64,000 bases of DNA. Source: JAPPLB01 sp965206655. GTDB lineage: Bacteria; Acidobacteriota; Terriglobia; Bryobacterales; UBA6623. The position numbers and the translations under genes are program-made. Shown here piece by piece: positions 54,450 through 63,886 of the stretch. The stretch is from positions 186,001 to 250,000 of the forward strand of contig CBDBKC010000038.1 in NCBI GenBank assembly GCA_965206655.1, read 5' to 3'. Every line of letters starts with the position of its first letter. The first letter of the stretch is position 1. Below the pieces are notes generated by a model. It did no database searches and was not told where the DNA came from. It saw only the letters and a program-made list of their open reading frames with translations.

Positions 54450-56026
54450 CCGGCCAAGAGCGTGCGCCTGTCGTCAAGCCCATATCGGAACGACAACCCG
54501 AGGCCTCCCCGACTCTGATTCCGCGGAAGCGTCCGGCTCCGGCTGAGTGAAGCGAGCAGTAAAGTGGAAGGCGCTTCCCTTCCCAACTTCACTGTCCATC
54601 CAAATGCGCCCCCCCATAGCCTCCACCAACTGACTCGCGATCGCCAGCCCAAGACCTGTGCCGCCGAATCGCCGCGTCAACGATCCGTCCACCTGCCTGA
54701 AGGGCTCGAAGATGACCCGTTGCATGTCGGTGGGAATTCCCACCCCGGTATCCGTGACACTAAAACGAATACTGGTTTCGTCGCCGTCTTCGAGTTCGGC
54801 GCGTACCAATACGTTTCCCTCGTTGGTGAACTTGATGGCATTACCGACCAAGTTGACAAGAACCTGCTGCAGACGTCCCGCGTCACCATTGACTCTTTCG
54901 GGCACGGCGGCCCCAACATCCCAGGCCAGCTTCAAACCCTTCTTACTAGCCTTGAGACCTAAAAACTTAACCATCTGTACCAGCGTGTCCCGCACGTTGA
55001 ACTCGCTGGTCTGCAGCTCCACCTTTCCGGCCTCGACCTTTGAGAAGTCCAGCACGTCGTTGATAATTGTAAGAAGAGCGTCTCCTGCGTCCCTCACCAT
55101 CCCGAGGTACTTCTCGCGTTCCGCATCCGATACGGTGTCTTGTGCCAACTCCGTCATCCCGAGGATGACGTTCATCGGTGTCCGGATCTCATGGCTGATG
55201 TTGGCCAAGAACTGACTCTTGAGCCGAGTCCCTTCCTCCGCCTTGTCTCTTGCCTCTCGGAGATCTGCGTTGGTTGCCGTCAGTTCGGCTGTTCTGCCTT
55301 CGACCTGTTGTTGGAGGTCCGCCTCGTGGTTCTCGATGTGGACCAGCATCTCGTCGAAAGCACCCACCAGAGCGCCCAACTCGTCCTCACCGCGTCTAGG
55401 AGCTCGAACAGAGTAGTCCTTCTTGTGGGACACAAGACGTGTCTTCATGTCGTGAACAAGTCCTGTCAGAGGCCGAACGACGGAACGAGACACTACCCAT
55501 GCCAGGAAGATCCCGCCGAATAGCACAACCGATCCGACCATGAGAAACACATTCACTACGACGGCCTGAATCGGCGCCGCGGCCGATTCCACCGACTGCA
55601 AGCTGCGTAGCTCAAAGCCACTCCCTAGTCTCAGGCCCTCGAGCGAGACGATCAGATACGTTTCGTCTCCCAGAGTCGTCTCGCAGTCAATCTCCCCATC
55701 ACACGCGGCCAAATCTTCTTCCAATTTCTCGACATCGGACGCGGCGAGATTGGATTTCACTACGCGGTTGCCGGACGTTAAAACTACCGGCGAACTAAAC
55801 TCCGAGAGCGCCAACTCGCGCCCCACAATTATCTCTCCCAGAAATTCCGACCCCAGGTTGACCGCTATGGCATTGACAAAGTAAGTCTTGCCACCGAAAG
55901 ACCCCAGCCCGGGCTCAAGGTCTTTCAGTTGAGTCGAAGGCAACGTCGTTAGCTCTCCATTCACCCTGATATTCCCGGCAATGGGCTCTCCGCGGGCGTT
56001 GGTCGCGGCCACGATGTCAAGACCTA

Positions 56027-57122
56027 CTGAGTCCCGCATAATATAGAGTAACATTTTGTAATGGAGCGACGTCTTTTGGATATGGGTTTTCCAAAAGGCG
56101 TGAAGCGAGACTTTGCGGCGCTGGAGAAGCGGCGCATCGAGGCGGTGCGGCTGGTCGTGGAAAAAGGACTGAGCCAAGCCGAGGCGGCGCGTAGAGTCCA
56201 AGCCGCCCAACAAAGCGTCAGCGGCTGGGTGCGGCGTTACCGCGAAGACGGCCGCGCCGGGTTGGCCAAAGCCGGCCGCGCCGGCCGCAAGCCGTTGCTG
56301 AGCACCGCGCAGCTCGCCGAGCTGGAAGGGCTGCTGCTCGAAGGACCCGAAGCGCACGGCTTCCCGACGCCGCTGTGGAGCTGTCCGCGGGTGGCGCGGT
56401 TGATCCGCGACCGTTTCGGGGTGCGCTACCACGAAGGCCACGTCTGGAAGCTAGTGCGGGCGCTGCATTGGAGCCCGCAACGGCCGGTCGGCAAGGCCCG
56501 CGAGCGCAACGAGGAAGCGATTCAGACTTGGCGGAAGAAGACTTGGCCCGCCATTAAAAAAAAGCCCAAAAGCAGGGCCGCACGATCGTCTTCATCGACG
56601 AAAGCGGACTGAGCCAGAAGCCACATCGCTGCCGCACTTGGGCGCCGCGCGGGCAGACGCCCGTACTGCAGTTCAACTTCAACTGGAAGAAGCTCTCGGC
56701 GGCGGCTGGAATCACTTTCCACAACTTCTATTTCCGTCTCTATCCCGACGCCATTCGCGGTCCCGAGGTGATCGATTTCCTCAAGGCGCTGCTGCGCCAC
56801 ATACAACGTCCGTTGCTGATCGTGTGGGATCGCTTGCCGCCGCATCGCAGCGCGTTGGTGCGCGAGTTCATCGCGTTGTCGCAGGGCCACATCGAGACCG
56901 AGTACTTGCCGGGCTACGCCCCGGAGCTGAATCCGGTGGAATACATCTGGGCCTACTGGAAGCAGCACGAGTTGCCCAACGTCTGCCCCAACGACTACTG
57001 GGAGCTCGACGAGCGGGCGCGCACGACTTTGCGCCGCATGCGCCGCAAACGGCGCTTGATCGCCGCCTTTTGGAAGCAGTCTTCTTTGTCGTTCGATTAA
57101 CTGAATATTATGCGGGACTCAG
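56027..57122 (+). mobile_element. IS630-family element, copy 2 (1096 bp)
   Basis: The same 18-bp perfect ends as copy 1 (CTGAGTCCCGCATAATAT) are flanked by TA at 56025-56026 and 57123-57124. It is uninterrupted and lies opposite to the kinase gene it splits. It gives the reference structure for copy 1. Confidence 0.97.
56061..57100 (+). CDS. IS630 transposase, copy 2, likely -1 frameshift product
   Basis: The first frame (56061-56612) encodes the helix-turn-helix half from MERRLLDMGFPKGVKRDF through RYREDGRAGL. The second frame encodes the DDE half: TIVFIDESGL, LIVWDRLPPHRS and NPVEYIWAYWK. The frames meet at eight A residues and G (56556-56564), a slippery run. A -1 shift gives 346 residues, the usual length for IS630. 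Copy 1 keeps the same run despite differing elsewhere, so the shift is probably programmed (ribosomal or transcriptional slippage) rather than a mutation. Confidence 0.88.
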
Positions 57123-57433
57123 TAGATCACCGGCGGTCACAAGCAGTTGGTCTTCCAGCGTGAGCCGAGCTATGGGACTGTTTTTCTCCAGCTCAACCAG
57201 CTCGAAGCCAGCCTTCAGCGCTGCATTCTCGGCAAGCGTCGCCACAAGCCCACCGCTCAAGAGTTCGTACTTTTGTCGCAGCTCAGCCACAAACAGGTGG
57301 GTTTGCCGTAGGGACCCTCCGAGCTGATCCTTGACTCTGGTCGCCAGCAGCGTTTGGAGTATCCAAAATCCGCCCAGCAGCAACAAGGTCGTCGGCAAGA
57401 AAGCCAGCAAGAAAACTTTTGTGGAAAACCGCA

Positions 57434-58138
57434 TCAGGGTGCGCCGCCGGCTTCAGCGAGATCGACGGGGATCTCAAAATCGACTACGATCTGATCCGAA
57501 TCCCCCACGAGCACCGTCTTTCGAAAGAAGCCCGCGGACTTGTGCCAAACAACCAACGTATGCTCACCGGGAGGCAGGTTCGGTATGGAGTACTCCCCTG
57601 CGGCGTTAGGTTTCGTAGCCCGGTCGTTCGGAGTCACGACGACCACTGCGCTCATATTGGGATGGAGGTGGCAGTACACCTTGACAAAGCCTGGCTTGGA
57701 AAACTTCACGGTTCTTGTCTGACCCTTGGGATAGTTTCCGAGATCAAACGTCCGGGCCTTGGAGAGCGAAAAGACGTTGTGGAAGATTGGATCCAGGTTC
57801 GGAAAAGAAACCTCTGAGCCCTTGGGAACCACAACCGTTTGCGTCAGGAATCGGCGGCCGCGTTGCTTGATTACCGCGTCGACGGGTTCAGCGGACAAAG
57901 CCTGCTCACTCTCGATATAGATCGCCACACGATCAAGTTCACGAACGACAAGATCTGTAGGGGCGCTTTCAGGCGCCGCGAGGACGCCGCGACGGTACGC
58001 TGTCGCGACGGGGCGCACGCTGGGCTTGGTCAGTCGGCGCGAGATGGTAATCCGGCCACTCACGACCGCGCCCAGACCGGCTTCCGCCGTGAGCAAGCTA
58101 CAAAGCACGGCCGTCACGAACCTGCGGTTCATATTCAT
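57434..58138 (-). CDS. Exported cupredoxin-like copper protein
   Basis: A 234-residue protein with a signal peptide (RRFVTAVLCSLLTAEAGLGA). The middle part is a cupredoxin: FPNLDPIFHNVFSLS supplies His120, and VKVYCHLHPNMSAVV supplies Cys156, His159 and Met162, the type 1 copper set. A short C-terminal carboxypeptidase-regulatory-like beta domain follows (GEYSIPNLPPGEHTLVVWHKS). Such proteins are often called methylamine utilization proteins but have no mau genes beside them. Its stop overlaps the start of the sensor kinase gene, so it probably feeds a signal or electrons to that sensor in the periplasm. Confidence 0.87.
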   Translation of the reverse strand: MNMNRRFVTAVLCSLLTAEAGLGAVVSGRITISRRLTKPSVRPVATAYRRGVLAAPESAPTDLVVRELDRVAIYIESEQALSAEPVDAVIKQRGRRFLTQTVVVPKGSEVSFPNLDPIFHNVFSLSKARTFDLGNYPKGQTRTVKFSKPGFVKVYCHLHPNMSAVVVVTPNDRATKPNAAGEYSIPNLPPGEHTLVVWHKSAGFFRKTVLVGDSDQIVVDFEIPVDLAEAGGAP

Positions 58139-58504
58139 GCGTATCGTCCAGTCGCGGATGTCTTCAGATGGCGTTCCGTCCGTTGGACGGAACTAAATCC
58201 GGAAGCGAATGTGCGCCCATAGCGCACCTTGATGCCACTCTTTCCCGACCTCTTCTCCGTGCGCGCTGGTCGAAGAGCCCGGGCCCACTGCTCCTCTTCA
58301 GGGTTAAAAACTCCTCACCTTAGCTTACGCAGGAGTGACTCTGCCTTGCAATGGTTCAGGATGTTACTGTGGACTAAGGTCTTCATCTGAGCCCTACAGA
58401 CACGAATTTTCCGCGATGGCCAGATCCACTCCGGCCGCGAGCAAGATACTAGGGCACCAGCTTGATTCTTGCAGGGAGGGGCATCCCATTCCCCATGGCC
58501 CCGC
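58139..58504. other. Intergenic region upstream of the cupredoxin operon
   Basis: This 366-bp stretch contains no gene. It must carry the promoter of the operon that begins at 58138, and possibly the terminator of the HD-GYP gene. I see no strong stem with a T-run and no convincing -35/-10 pair. Confidence 0.35.
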
Positions 58505-59584
58505 TTAGTCTGGGTGCGCTTGTTGAACCATCTGAAGATCCTTGAGGGGAAGTCCGAGGAAGGCATCAACGAGCCTGGCGTCGAACTGCGCGCTCGAGCA
58601 CTTCTTGATTTCGACCCGAGCATGGTCCATGGGTTGCGCGCGGCGGTAAGCTCGATCGCTCGTCATCGCATCAAAGGCATCCACAATCGAGAAGATGCGC
58701 GCCCCGAAGGGGATTTCCTTCGCGCTCTGCCCGCGCGGGTATCCCTTCCCGTCGAACCTTTCGTGGTGCGCGTAGACAATCTCAGCCGCCGGCTGCAGCT
58801 CCGGATAGTCAGCAAGCATCTCCCAGCCGATCTGAGGATGGAGGCGAATCACGTCCCATTCGTCGTCGCTCAGCGGGCCGGCCTTCAGAAGTACATTCCT
58901 GGGAATCCCAACCTTTCCGATGTCGTGCAGCAACGCCCCGGTTTGGAGCCGCCGGAGTTCAGACTCAGGTAGCCCACAGGCCTGCCCAATCAGATCCGCG
59001 TAGCCGCTGACCCGCTTACAATGCTGCAGTGTCTCGTAACGCTTGAATCCTAGGACTTGGTAGAGAGCGTCGAGCGGCTCGGCATCGTCGCGGCCACTCT
59101 GCCGATAGCTCAGAAACCGTCGCAATTCCTTCTGGGCAACGGACTGTTGCGAATCGTCGAAGGGTCGAAGGTGCTTTTCGACCAGATCCAGCACATCGCG
59201 CGGGAGGGCCGGTTTCAGTAGGTAATCGGCCGCTCCGGCATTGAGAGCGTCCAGCGCGAGTCCGAGCTCGTATAGGCCTGAGATCAAAATCACAGGGAGG
59301 TCGGGCTCAACGACCTGTGTCATTCGCAGCAAGTCGATGCCGCCCAGGCCCGGCATGTTGATGTCGCTCAACACCAGGTCCCGGTCATTGCCCTCCTCGC
59401 CCAGATAGTTGAGAAGTTCAAGGCCGTCCGAGAAGGATTGACATCGGTAGCCATCCCGCGCCAGCACGTTGTGCAGGTAGTCCCTCATCGAAGCTTCATC
59501 GTCAACGACCAAAACAGTTCGAGGATTCGAGTTTCGACCCTTAGGGCTCTCTTGCGTGTGCCCGGGCGCCGGAGAAATAGACAT
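58505..59584 (-). CDS. HD-GYP response regulator (c-di-GMP phosphodiesterase type)
   Basis: A 359-residue protein. The receiver (about 22-140) has VVDDE, phospho-acceptor Asp in LVLSDINMPGLGG, and Lys in DYLLKPALP. The HD-GYP domain (about 175-345) keeps the metal and signature residues: LLHDIGKVGIP, RLHPQIGWEML, AHHERFDGKGYPRG and VDAFDAMTSDRAYRRA. Such enzymes degrade cyclic-di-GMP to pGpG or GMP. It lies upstream of the cupredoxin operon on the same strand but 366 bp away, so cotranscription is uncertain; it could receive phosphate from that kinase. Confidence 0.94.
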   Translation of the reverse strand: MSISPAPGHTQESPKGRNSNPRTVLVVDDEASMRDYLHNVLARDGYRCQSFSDGLELLNYLGEEGNDRDLVLSDINMPGLGGIDLLRMTQVVEPDLPVILISGLYELGLALDALNAGAADYLLKPALPRDVLDLVEKHLRPFDDSQQSVAQKELRRFLSYRQSGRDDAEPLDALYQVLGFKRYETLQHCKRVSGYADLIGQACGLPESELRRLQTGALLHDIGKVGIPRNVLLKAGPLSDDEWDVIRLHPQIGWEMLADYPELQPAAEIVYAHHERFDGKGYPRGQSAKEIPFGARIFSIVDAFDAMTSDRAYRRAQPMDHARVEIKKCSSAQFDARLVDAFLGLPLKDLQMVQQAHPD

Positions 59585-59692
59585 GCGCTTCTCTCATCGG
59601 TCGGAGACCGCTGTTTTCGAGGCGGAAACGCTACCACCCTTCAGAGACCTGGTGGAGCGTCGCCCGTCGCCCAGTCCAATCAGCACAAGTTT

Positions 59693-61432
59693 CTATTCGA
59701 TGCCGTAGGCGCGGTGTACATCGTCGAGCGTGAGGCTGCCGAGGAGCTCGTTCGGGTTGGCGCGGCTCGATACGGCGAGGATAGGGAGGGAGCTAAGGTG
59801 GCGCAACGCGGAGTCGAGGGAGAGATCGGGGTAGAGGCGCTCGCCGGCCGCTTCGCTGACTGAGTCCTCGATTGTTTCATCGCCGGCGCCTCGCGCGAGC
59901 CTGGCTTCGAGCTTCCTTCGTTCGACGCAGCCCCAGACGCCGGGACGAATAGCGACAAGAGCTTGCTGCAACGAGTCGGATTGCATATGAGCGAGCGCTT
60001 TGGAGACCCTCATATCATGCCGCAGTACCCGCGATGAGCCCGTGGCCATGGCGTCTTCAACGCTAAGAATGGGGGCCTCGCGCTGCTCCTCGACGGACGG
60101 TAGATCGAGACCGTCCTGGTGACCGATGATGTGGAACAGCGAGTCGCGCTGCAGGCGGCGCGAGATCAGGTAAGAAACCGTGTTGGCGATCATCACCGGA
60201 AGGATGATCACGTAGCTGGCGCTGATCTCGAACACCATGAAAATCGATGTCATCGGCGCCCGAAACACTCCGACAAAAAACGTGCCGATGCCGACCAGGA
60301 CGTAGGCGCCGGCCGTGCTTGTGGGGAACGGTGAATAGATCTGCGCGAGCGCCCCAAGACCTCCTCCCAGCATCGCTCCGATAAAGAGAGTCGGCGCGAA
60401 CATGCCGCCGGGCGTGCCGGCGCTGAAGCACATTGAGGCCGTCAGCATTTTGAGCAGGCCGAGCAAGATGAGAATGTGCCAAGGGAAGCGGTCGTGCAGG
60501 GCGCTGTCGATCGCGCCGTAGCCTGCGCCCAGAATCTCCGGCAGCCAGACTCCTACCGCTCCCACAATCATTCCGGCGAGAATCGGAAGCGCGAACCGCA
60601 CACGGACCGGCATGCCGATCGCGCGGCGGCGCAGGGAGCCCGCCCAGCGAGTGAAGTAAGCGGAAAGCACTCCGCCTACGACCCCTATCACGGCATAAAC
60701 GATGAGCTCGGTGGGGTGGGTTAGTTCGAACTGTGGGACGCGGAAAAGCGGATCGTCGCCGAGATACCAGCGGCTCACGACCACGGCTGAGACGGCGGAG
60801 AGCACGATCGAGCCCAACACACCGCCGTTCCAGGCAGCAACGACCTCTTCCATCACGAAGAGCACGGCCGTGATAGGTGTGTTGAAGGCCGCGCCGATTC
60901 CGGCAGCGGCCCCGATCGGGGCAATGAGCCGCATATTCTCCCGCGTGAGATGGAAAAGACGTCCCAACAGCGACGCGACTCCGGCGCCCATTTGAAGCGC
61001 CGGGTCCTCGGGTCCCATCGGGTTGCCGGATCCGATGGAGATCGTGCTCGCGATGAACTTGCCCGGCACGCTGTGAAACGGGACGTAGCCGTCGGAGACA
61101 TAAAGCGCGGCCTTGGTGTTGTTGACACCGCTGCCACGTGCGGCCGGGAACACCGTCATCACGAGCAAATACGACACACCGCCGCCCAACGCCGGCCAAA
61201 GCACGGTCCACATCCAGCCGTGGCCGCTACCCGCGTGGATGGTGCTCCACGCCAGAAACTCGATGCTGATGTGGAAGCAGACAACAACCAGGCCCGCGAA
61301 GATCCCAATCACGATCGAAAGCAGCAAAAAGCGCTGCGTCTCGCTCATGACCGGACCGCGCCGGCTCAGATCCCAGATGCGCTCCGCGAGCCCCAGGACT
61401 CTAGCGCCAAACCCAATGAGCTTTTCTTTCAA
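59693..61432 (-). CDS. ClC-family chloride channel/antiporter with CBS domains
   Basis: A 579-residue protein. A ClC membrane part of about 430 residues has GSGVNNTKAAL (anion-site loop near 96) and GSGNPMGPEDPALQMGAG near 135, where the usual sequence is G(K/R)EGP. The helix AAGIGAAFNTPITAVLFVMEEV and the segment CFSAGTPGGMFAPTLFIGAMLGG follow. Two CBS domains occupy the C-terminus (VEDAMATGSSRVLRHDMRVSKALAHM, LSSLPILAVSSRANPNELLGSLTLDDV). The gating Glu is present but its neighbours differ. It follows the TPR gene by 9 bp, so the two form an operon. Confidence 0.92.
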   Translation of the reverse strand: MKEKLIGFGARVLGLAERIWDLSRRGPVMSETQRFLLLSIVIGIFAGLVVVCFHISIEFLAWSTIHAGSGHGWMWTVLWPALGGGVSYLLVMTVFPAARGSGVNNTKAALYVSDGYVPFHSVPGKFIASTISIGSGNPMGPEDPALQMGAGVASLLGRLFHLTRENMRLIAPIGAAAGIGAAFNTPITAVLFVMEEVVAAWNGGVLGSIVLSAVSAVVVSRWYLGDDPLFRVPQFELTHPTELIVYAVIGVVGGVLSAYFTRWAGSLRRRAIGMPVRVRFALPILAGMIVGAVGVWLPEILGAGYGAIDSALHDRFPWHILILLGLLKMLTASMCFSAGTPGGMFAPTLFIGAMLGGGLGALAQIYSPFPTSTAGAYVLVGIGTFFVGVFRAPMTSIFMVFEISASYVIILPVMIANTVSYLISRRLQRDSLFHIIGHQDGLDLPSVEEQREAPILSVEDAMATGSSRVLRHDMRVSKALAHMQSDSLQQALVAIRPGVWGCVERRKLEARLARGAGDETIEDSVSEAAGERLYPDLSLDSALRHLSSLPILAVSSRANPNELLGSLTLDDVHRAYGIE

Positions 61433-61441
61433 GGTGGTTGT

Positions 61442-62662
61442 CTACGAACTGAGCTTGCTCATCACATGGGTGAGCGGCTCGTCGATCGAATCGGCGTCTT
61501 CGCAGATCTCTGCCCGTTTCGCCCAAAGCTCTTCGGCCAGAGAGATGGTCGCGGCAATACGGTCGTCGGTAGCTCGGCGGCGGCTTTCGATCTGGTCCAG
61601 GGCCTCATTGAACCAGGGCTGAAGTGAGTCGGGAACGGGCGCCGGCGCACCCACGAAGTCTGGTCCGGCGTAGGGGTTGACGCAGCGCTCGATGATCTTG
61701 ACAACGTGACCGAGCACCTCACGCCCGCGGCGGTAACGCTCAGCGGCGCCAAGCGCGTTGCCGTAAGGGCGATACGTAGGATCCAAGGCGCGGATCTGTT
61801 CAAGCAGGGCAAGTCGCTCTTGAATCTCTGCGTCTTCGGGGCGAAGCCGTATGGCACGTTGGAAAGCGGTACGGGCCGAGTAGTAGTGCTCCAGATCGAA
61901 TTCGGCCTGGCCGACTCCGGCCTGCGCTTCACCGTCGTTGGAATTCCGTTCAACGAGTTCTTCAAAAACCTGGAGCGCATGGGAGGGCGACCCAACCCGC
62001 AAAAAGTGCTGCGCGATGCGCTTCTTGATCCCGGCATCGTCGGGCGATTCCCGCAGCAGGTCAACGAGCTCGCCCGTGGCCTGCATGTCCTGGCCTAGCC
62101 GTTCGAGAAGAGCGATGAGCTCGAAGCGGGTCCGGATGCGGCTCTGCTCAGGGGTGATGCGCCACTCTCCATGGACCGCCATACGGTAATACCGGGCGGC
62201 GTCATCCAACCGGTCACCCCGCTCGGCAATCCGGGCCAAGAGACGGTTGGCGTCGGCAAGCGTCGGTTCCAATTCAGTCAGGTTGAGCAGGTGATTCTCG
62301 GCTTCGCTGAGCCGTTCGAGGTAATAAAGCGACTGTGCGAGACCCAGACGCGTCGCGACGTCATTGGGAGCGTCGGTCAGGGACTCGCGGAATTCAGTAA
62401 CGGCACGCCGGTAGAGGCCGTAGTCAGACAGGGTCCGGGCCGTTTGCAAGTGGATACGCGCCCGAGCCGAACGTTCCGCCCGGAACGCCCCGTTCAGAAA
62501 GCCTGTTCCCACGAAGAAAGCAATCATCACCGCAAAGATGATCACCAATAACTGCGGCGTCGCGCCCACGACCGTCGAAAGACGGGCTTTGCAGTGAGGG
62601 CACGACGCACCGGCATGAGGAATTTCGTTGTGACAGATCAGGCAAACGTGGCGAACGGCCAT
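61442..62662 (-). CDS. Membrane-bound zinc-ribbon and TPR protein
   Basis: I set the start at 62662 (AVRHVCLICHNEIPHAGASCPHCKARL), 45 bp inside the longest frame, because the zinc ribbon (CxxC, CxxC) begins there. The 406 residues continue with one TM helix near 35-55 (PQLLVIIFAVMIAFFVGTGFL) and then six or more TPR-like helix pairs to about 300. A conserved-looking C-terminal part follows (GPDFVGAPAPVPDSLQPWFNEALDQIES). It probably assembles a complex at the membrane; partners are unknown. The ClC gene follows closely. Confidence 0.8.
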   Translation of the reverse strand: MAVRHVCLICHNEIPHAGASCPHCKARLSTVVGATPQLLVIIFAVMIAFFVGTGFLNGAFRAERSARARIHLQTARTLSDYGLYRRAVTEFRESLTDAPNDVATRLGLAQSLYYLERLSEAENHLLNLTELEPTLADANRLLARIAERGDRLDDAARYYRMAVHGEWRITPEQSRIRTRFELIALLERLGQDMQATGELVDLLRESPDDAGIKKRIAQHFLRVGSPSHALQVFEELVERNSNDGEAQAGVGQAEFDLEHYYSARTAFQRAIRLRPEDAEIQERLALLEQIRALDPTYRPYGNALGAAERYRRGREVLGHVVKIIERCVNPYAGPDFVGAPAPVPDSLQPWFNEALDQIESRRRATDDRIAATISLAEELWAKRAEICEDADSIDEPLTHVMSKLSS

Positions 62663-62791
62663 CGTTTTCCAGCATAGCGGGTCGCTCTGGTTGGGCAGCG
62701 CTGACACGGCCGGGCACCCGTTTCGCGCGAAAGAAAGTCACGTAGGCCTAAAGAGTGGAGGGGCATAGCCCGATCTGACTAGTGGTCTAGT

Positions 62792-63817
62792 TGTGATCTT
62801 TCAATAGGTTGTTCATTCGGTCCCGGACCAAGGAAGCTGGAGTTATCCCACAACAGCAACCTTGGAGAGACCGAATGAACATCCATCAGAATGCACGATT
62901 GACACCGAAAGGTCGAGCCCTGTTGGTTCGCCGCGTCCTCGGTGGGGAGAACGCACAGGCCGCCGCGGCGGCCTGTGGCGTCTCAGAGCGAACCGTACGC
63001 AAATGGCTCGCGCGGTTTCGGGCTGAGGGTCAGGCCGGTCTCGTCGACCGCTCCTCACGCCCCCTTCGCAGCCCGCGCCGCACTGCTGCGCCCAGCGCGG
63101 CCCGTGTCGTTGCTCTGCGCCGACAACGTTGGGCCGGCTACCGCATTGCCACTCGTGTCGGAGTCTCTCAGGCCACCGTCAGCCGCATTTTGCGCCGCGC
63201 CGGCCTCAACCGCATCCGCGATCTCGAACCCGCCCCGCCCGTGCGCCGCTACGAACACCCCGCACCCGGCGATCTGTTACATCTCGATATCAAGAAGCTC
63301 GGCCGCTTCCAGCGCGCCGGTCATCGCGTCACCTCCGACAAATCCCACCGCTGCCGCGGCGCCGGCTGGGAATTCGTGCACGTCGCCATCGACGACCACT
63401 CCCGTGTGGCTTTCTCCCAGATCCTCTCCGATGAGCGGAGCGACTCCGCCGTAGCTTTCCTCAATGCTGCCGTCGGTTACTATCGCTCGCTCGGCGTCCG
63501 CATCCGCCGCCTGCTCACCGACAACGGCTCTTGTTACCGCTCCCGGCTCTTCCGCGATGCCTGCCGTCGTCTCGATATCCGTCATCGCTTCACACGGCCT
63601 TACACGCCGCGCACCAACGGCAAAGCCGAACGCTTCATCCAGACCGCTCTGAGAGAATGGGCTTACGCTCGCTCCTACTGCTCATCCCAGCAGCGCGCTG
63701 CCCATCTGTTACCCTGGCTGCACGACTACAACTGGCATCGCCCTCACGCCGCTCTCCGCTATCGTCCGCCCTTCTCCAGACTCATGCTTCCTATGAACAA
63801 CCTGTTGACACTCCACA
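62792..63817 (+). mobile_element. IS481-family element (1026 bp)
   Basis: The terminal repeats read TGTG...TCAA.AGGTTGTTCAT from both ends (left from 62792, right from 63817 on the other strand). A 6-bp duplication, TCTAGT, stands at 62786-62791 and 63818-63823. Only one copy is present. Confidence 0.9.
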
Positions 63818-63822
63818 TCTAG
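62875..63822 (+). CDS. IS481-family transposase
   Basis: The ATG at 62875 follows GGAGAGACCG. The 315-residue product has an N-terminal helix-turn-helix (ENAQAAAAACGVSERTVRKWLARF) and a second one (GYRIATRVGVSQATVSRILRRAGL). The integrase core follows: Asp in DLLHLDIKKLGRF, Asp in RRLLTDNGSCY, Glu in TNGKAERFIQTALREW. LHDYNWHRPHAAL near the end is typical of IS481. The frame is intact, and the stop codon is formed in the flanking duplication. Confidence 0.95.
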   Translation: MNIHQNARLTPKGRALLVRRVLGGENAQAAAAACGVSERTVRKWLARFRAEGQAGLVDRSSRPLRSPRRTAAPSAARVVALRRQRWAGYRIATRVGVSQATVSRILRRAGLNRIRDLEPAPPVRRYEHPAPGDLLHLDIKKLGRFQRAGHRVTSDKSHRCRGAGWEFVHVAIDDHSRVAFSQILSDERSDSAVAFLNAAVGYYRSLGVRIRRLLTDNGSCYRSRLFRDACRRLDIRHRFTRPYTPRTNGKAERFIQTALREWAYARSYCSSQQRAAHLLPWLHDYNWHRPHAALRYRPPFSRLMLPMNNLLTLHI

Positions 63823-63886
63823 TCCTGTTGCCGGCGTCGCGCTACCGCGGCGGGCTTTGGGCTGACGGATACGGAGGTTTTTCCCG

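Larger units (their letters stand above)
54474..57434 (-). pseudogene. Membrane sensor histidine kinase gene split by IS630
   Basis: The 5' part (57434-57123) encodes TM1 (VFLLAFLPTTLLLLGGFWIL) and the start of an extracytoplasmic sensor domain. The 3' part (56026-54474) carries the rest of the sensor (LDIVAATNARGEPIAGNIRV), TM2 (VNVFLMVGSVVLFGGIFLAWVV), HAMP and the coiled coil. Then come the HisKA box FLANISHEIRTPMNVILGM (His near residue 370) and HATPase motifs (NLVGNAIKFTNEG, DTGVGIP, FGGTGLGLAIASQLVEAMGG). Removing 1096 bp of IS and one TA restores VTAGDL-GLDIVAA in frame, 620 residues in all. The intact operon would link it to the upstream cupredoxin by a 1-base TGATG overlap. Confidence 0.93.
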
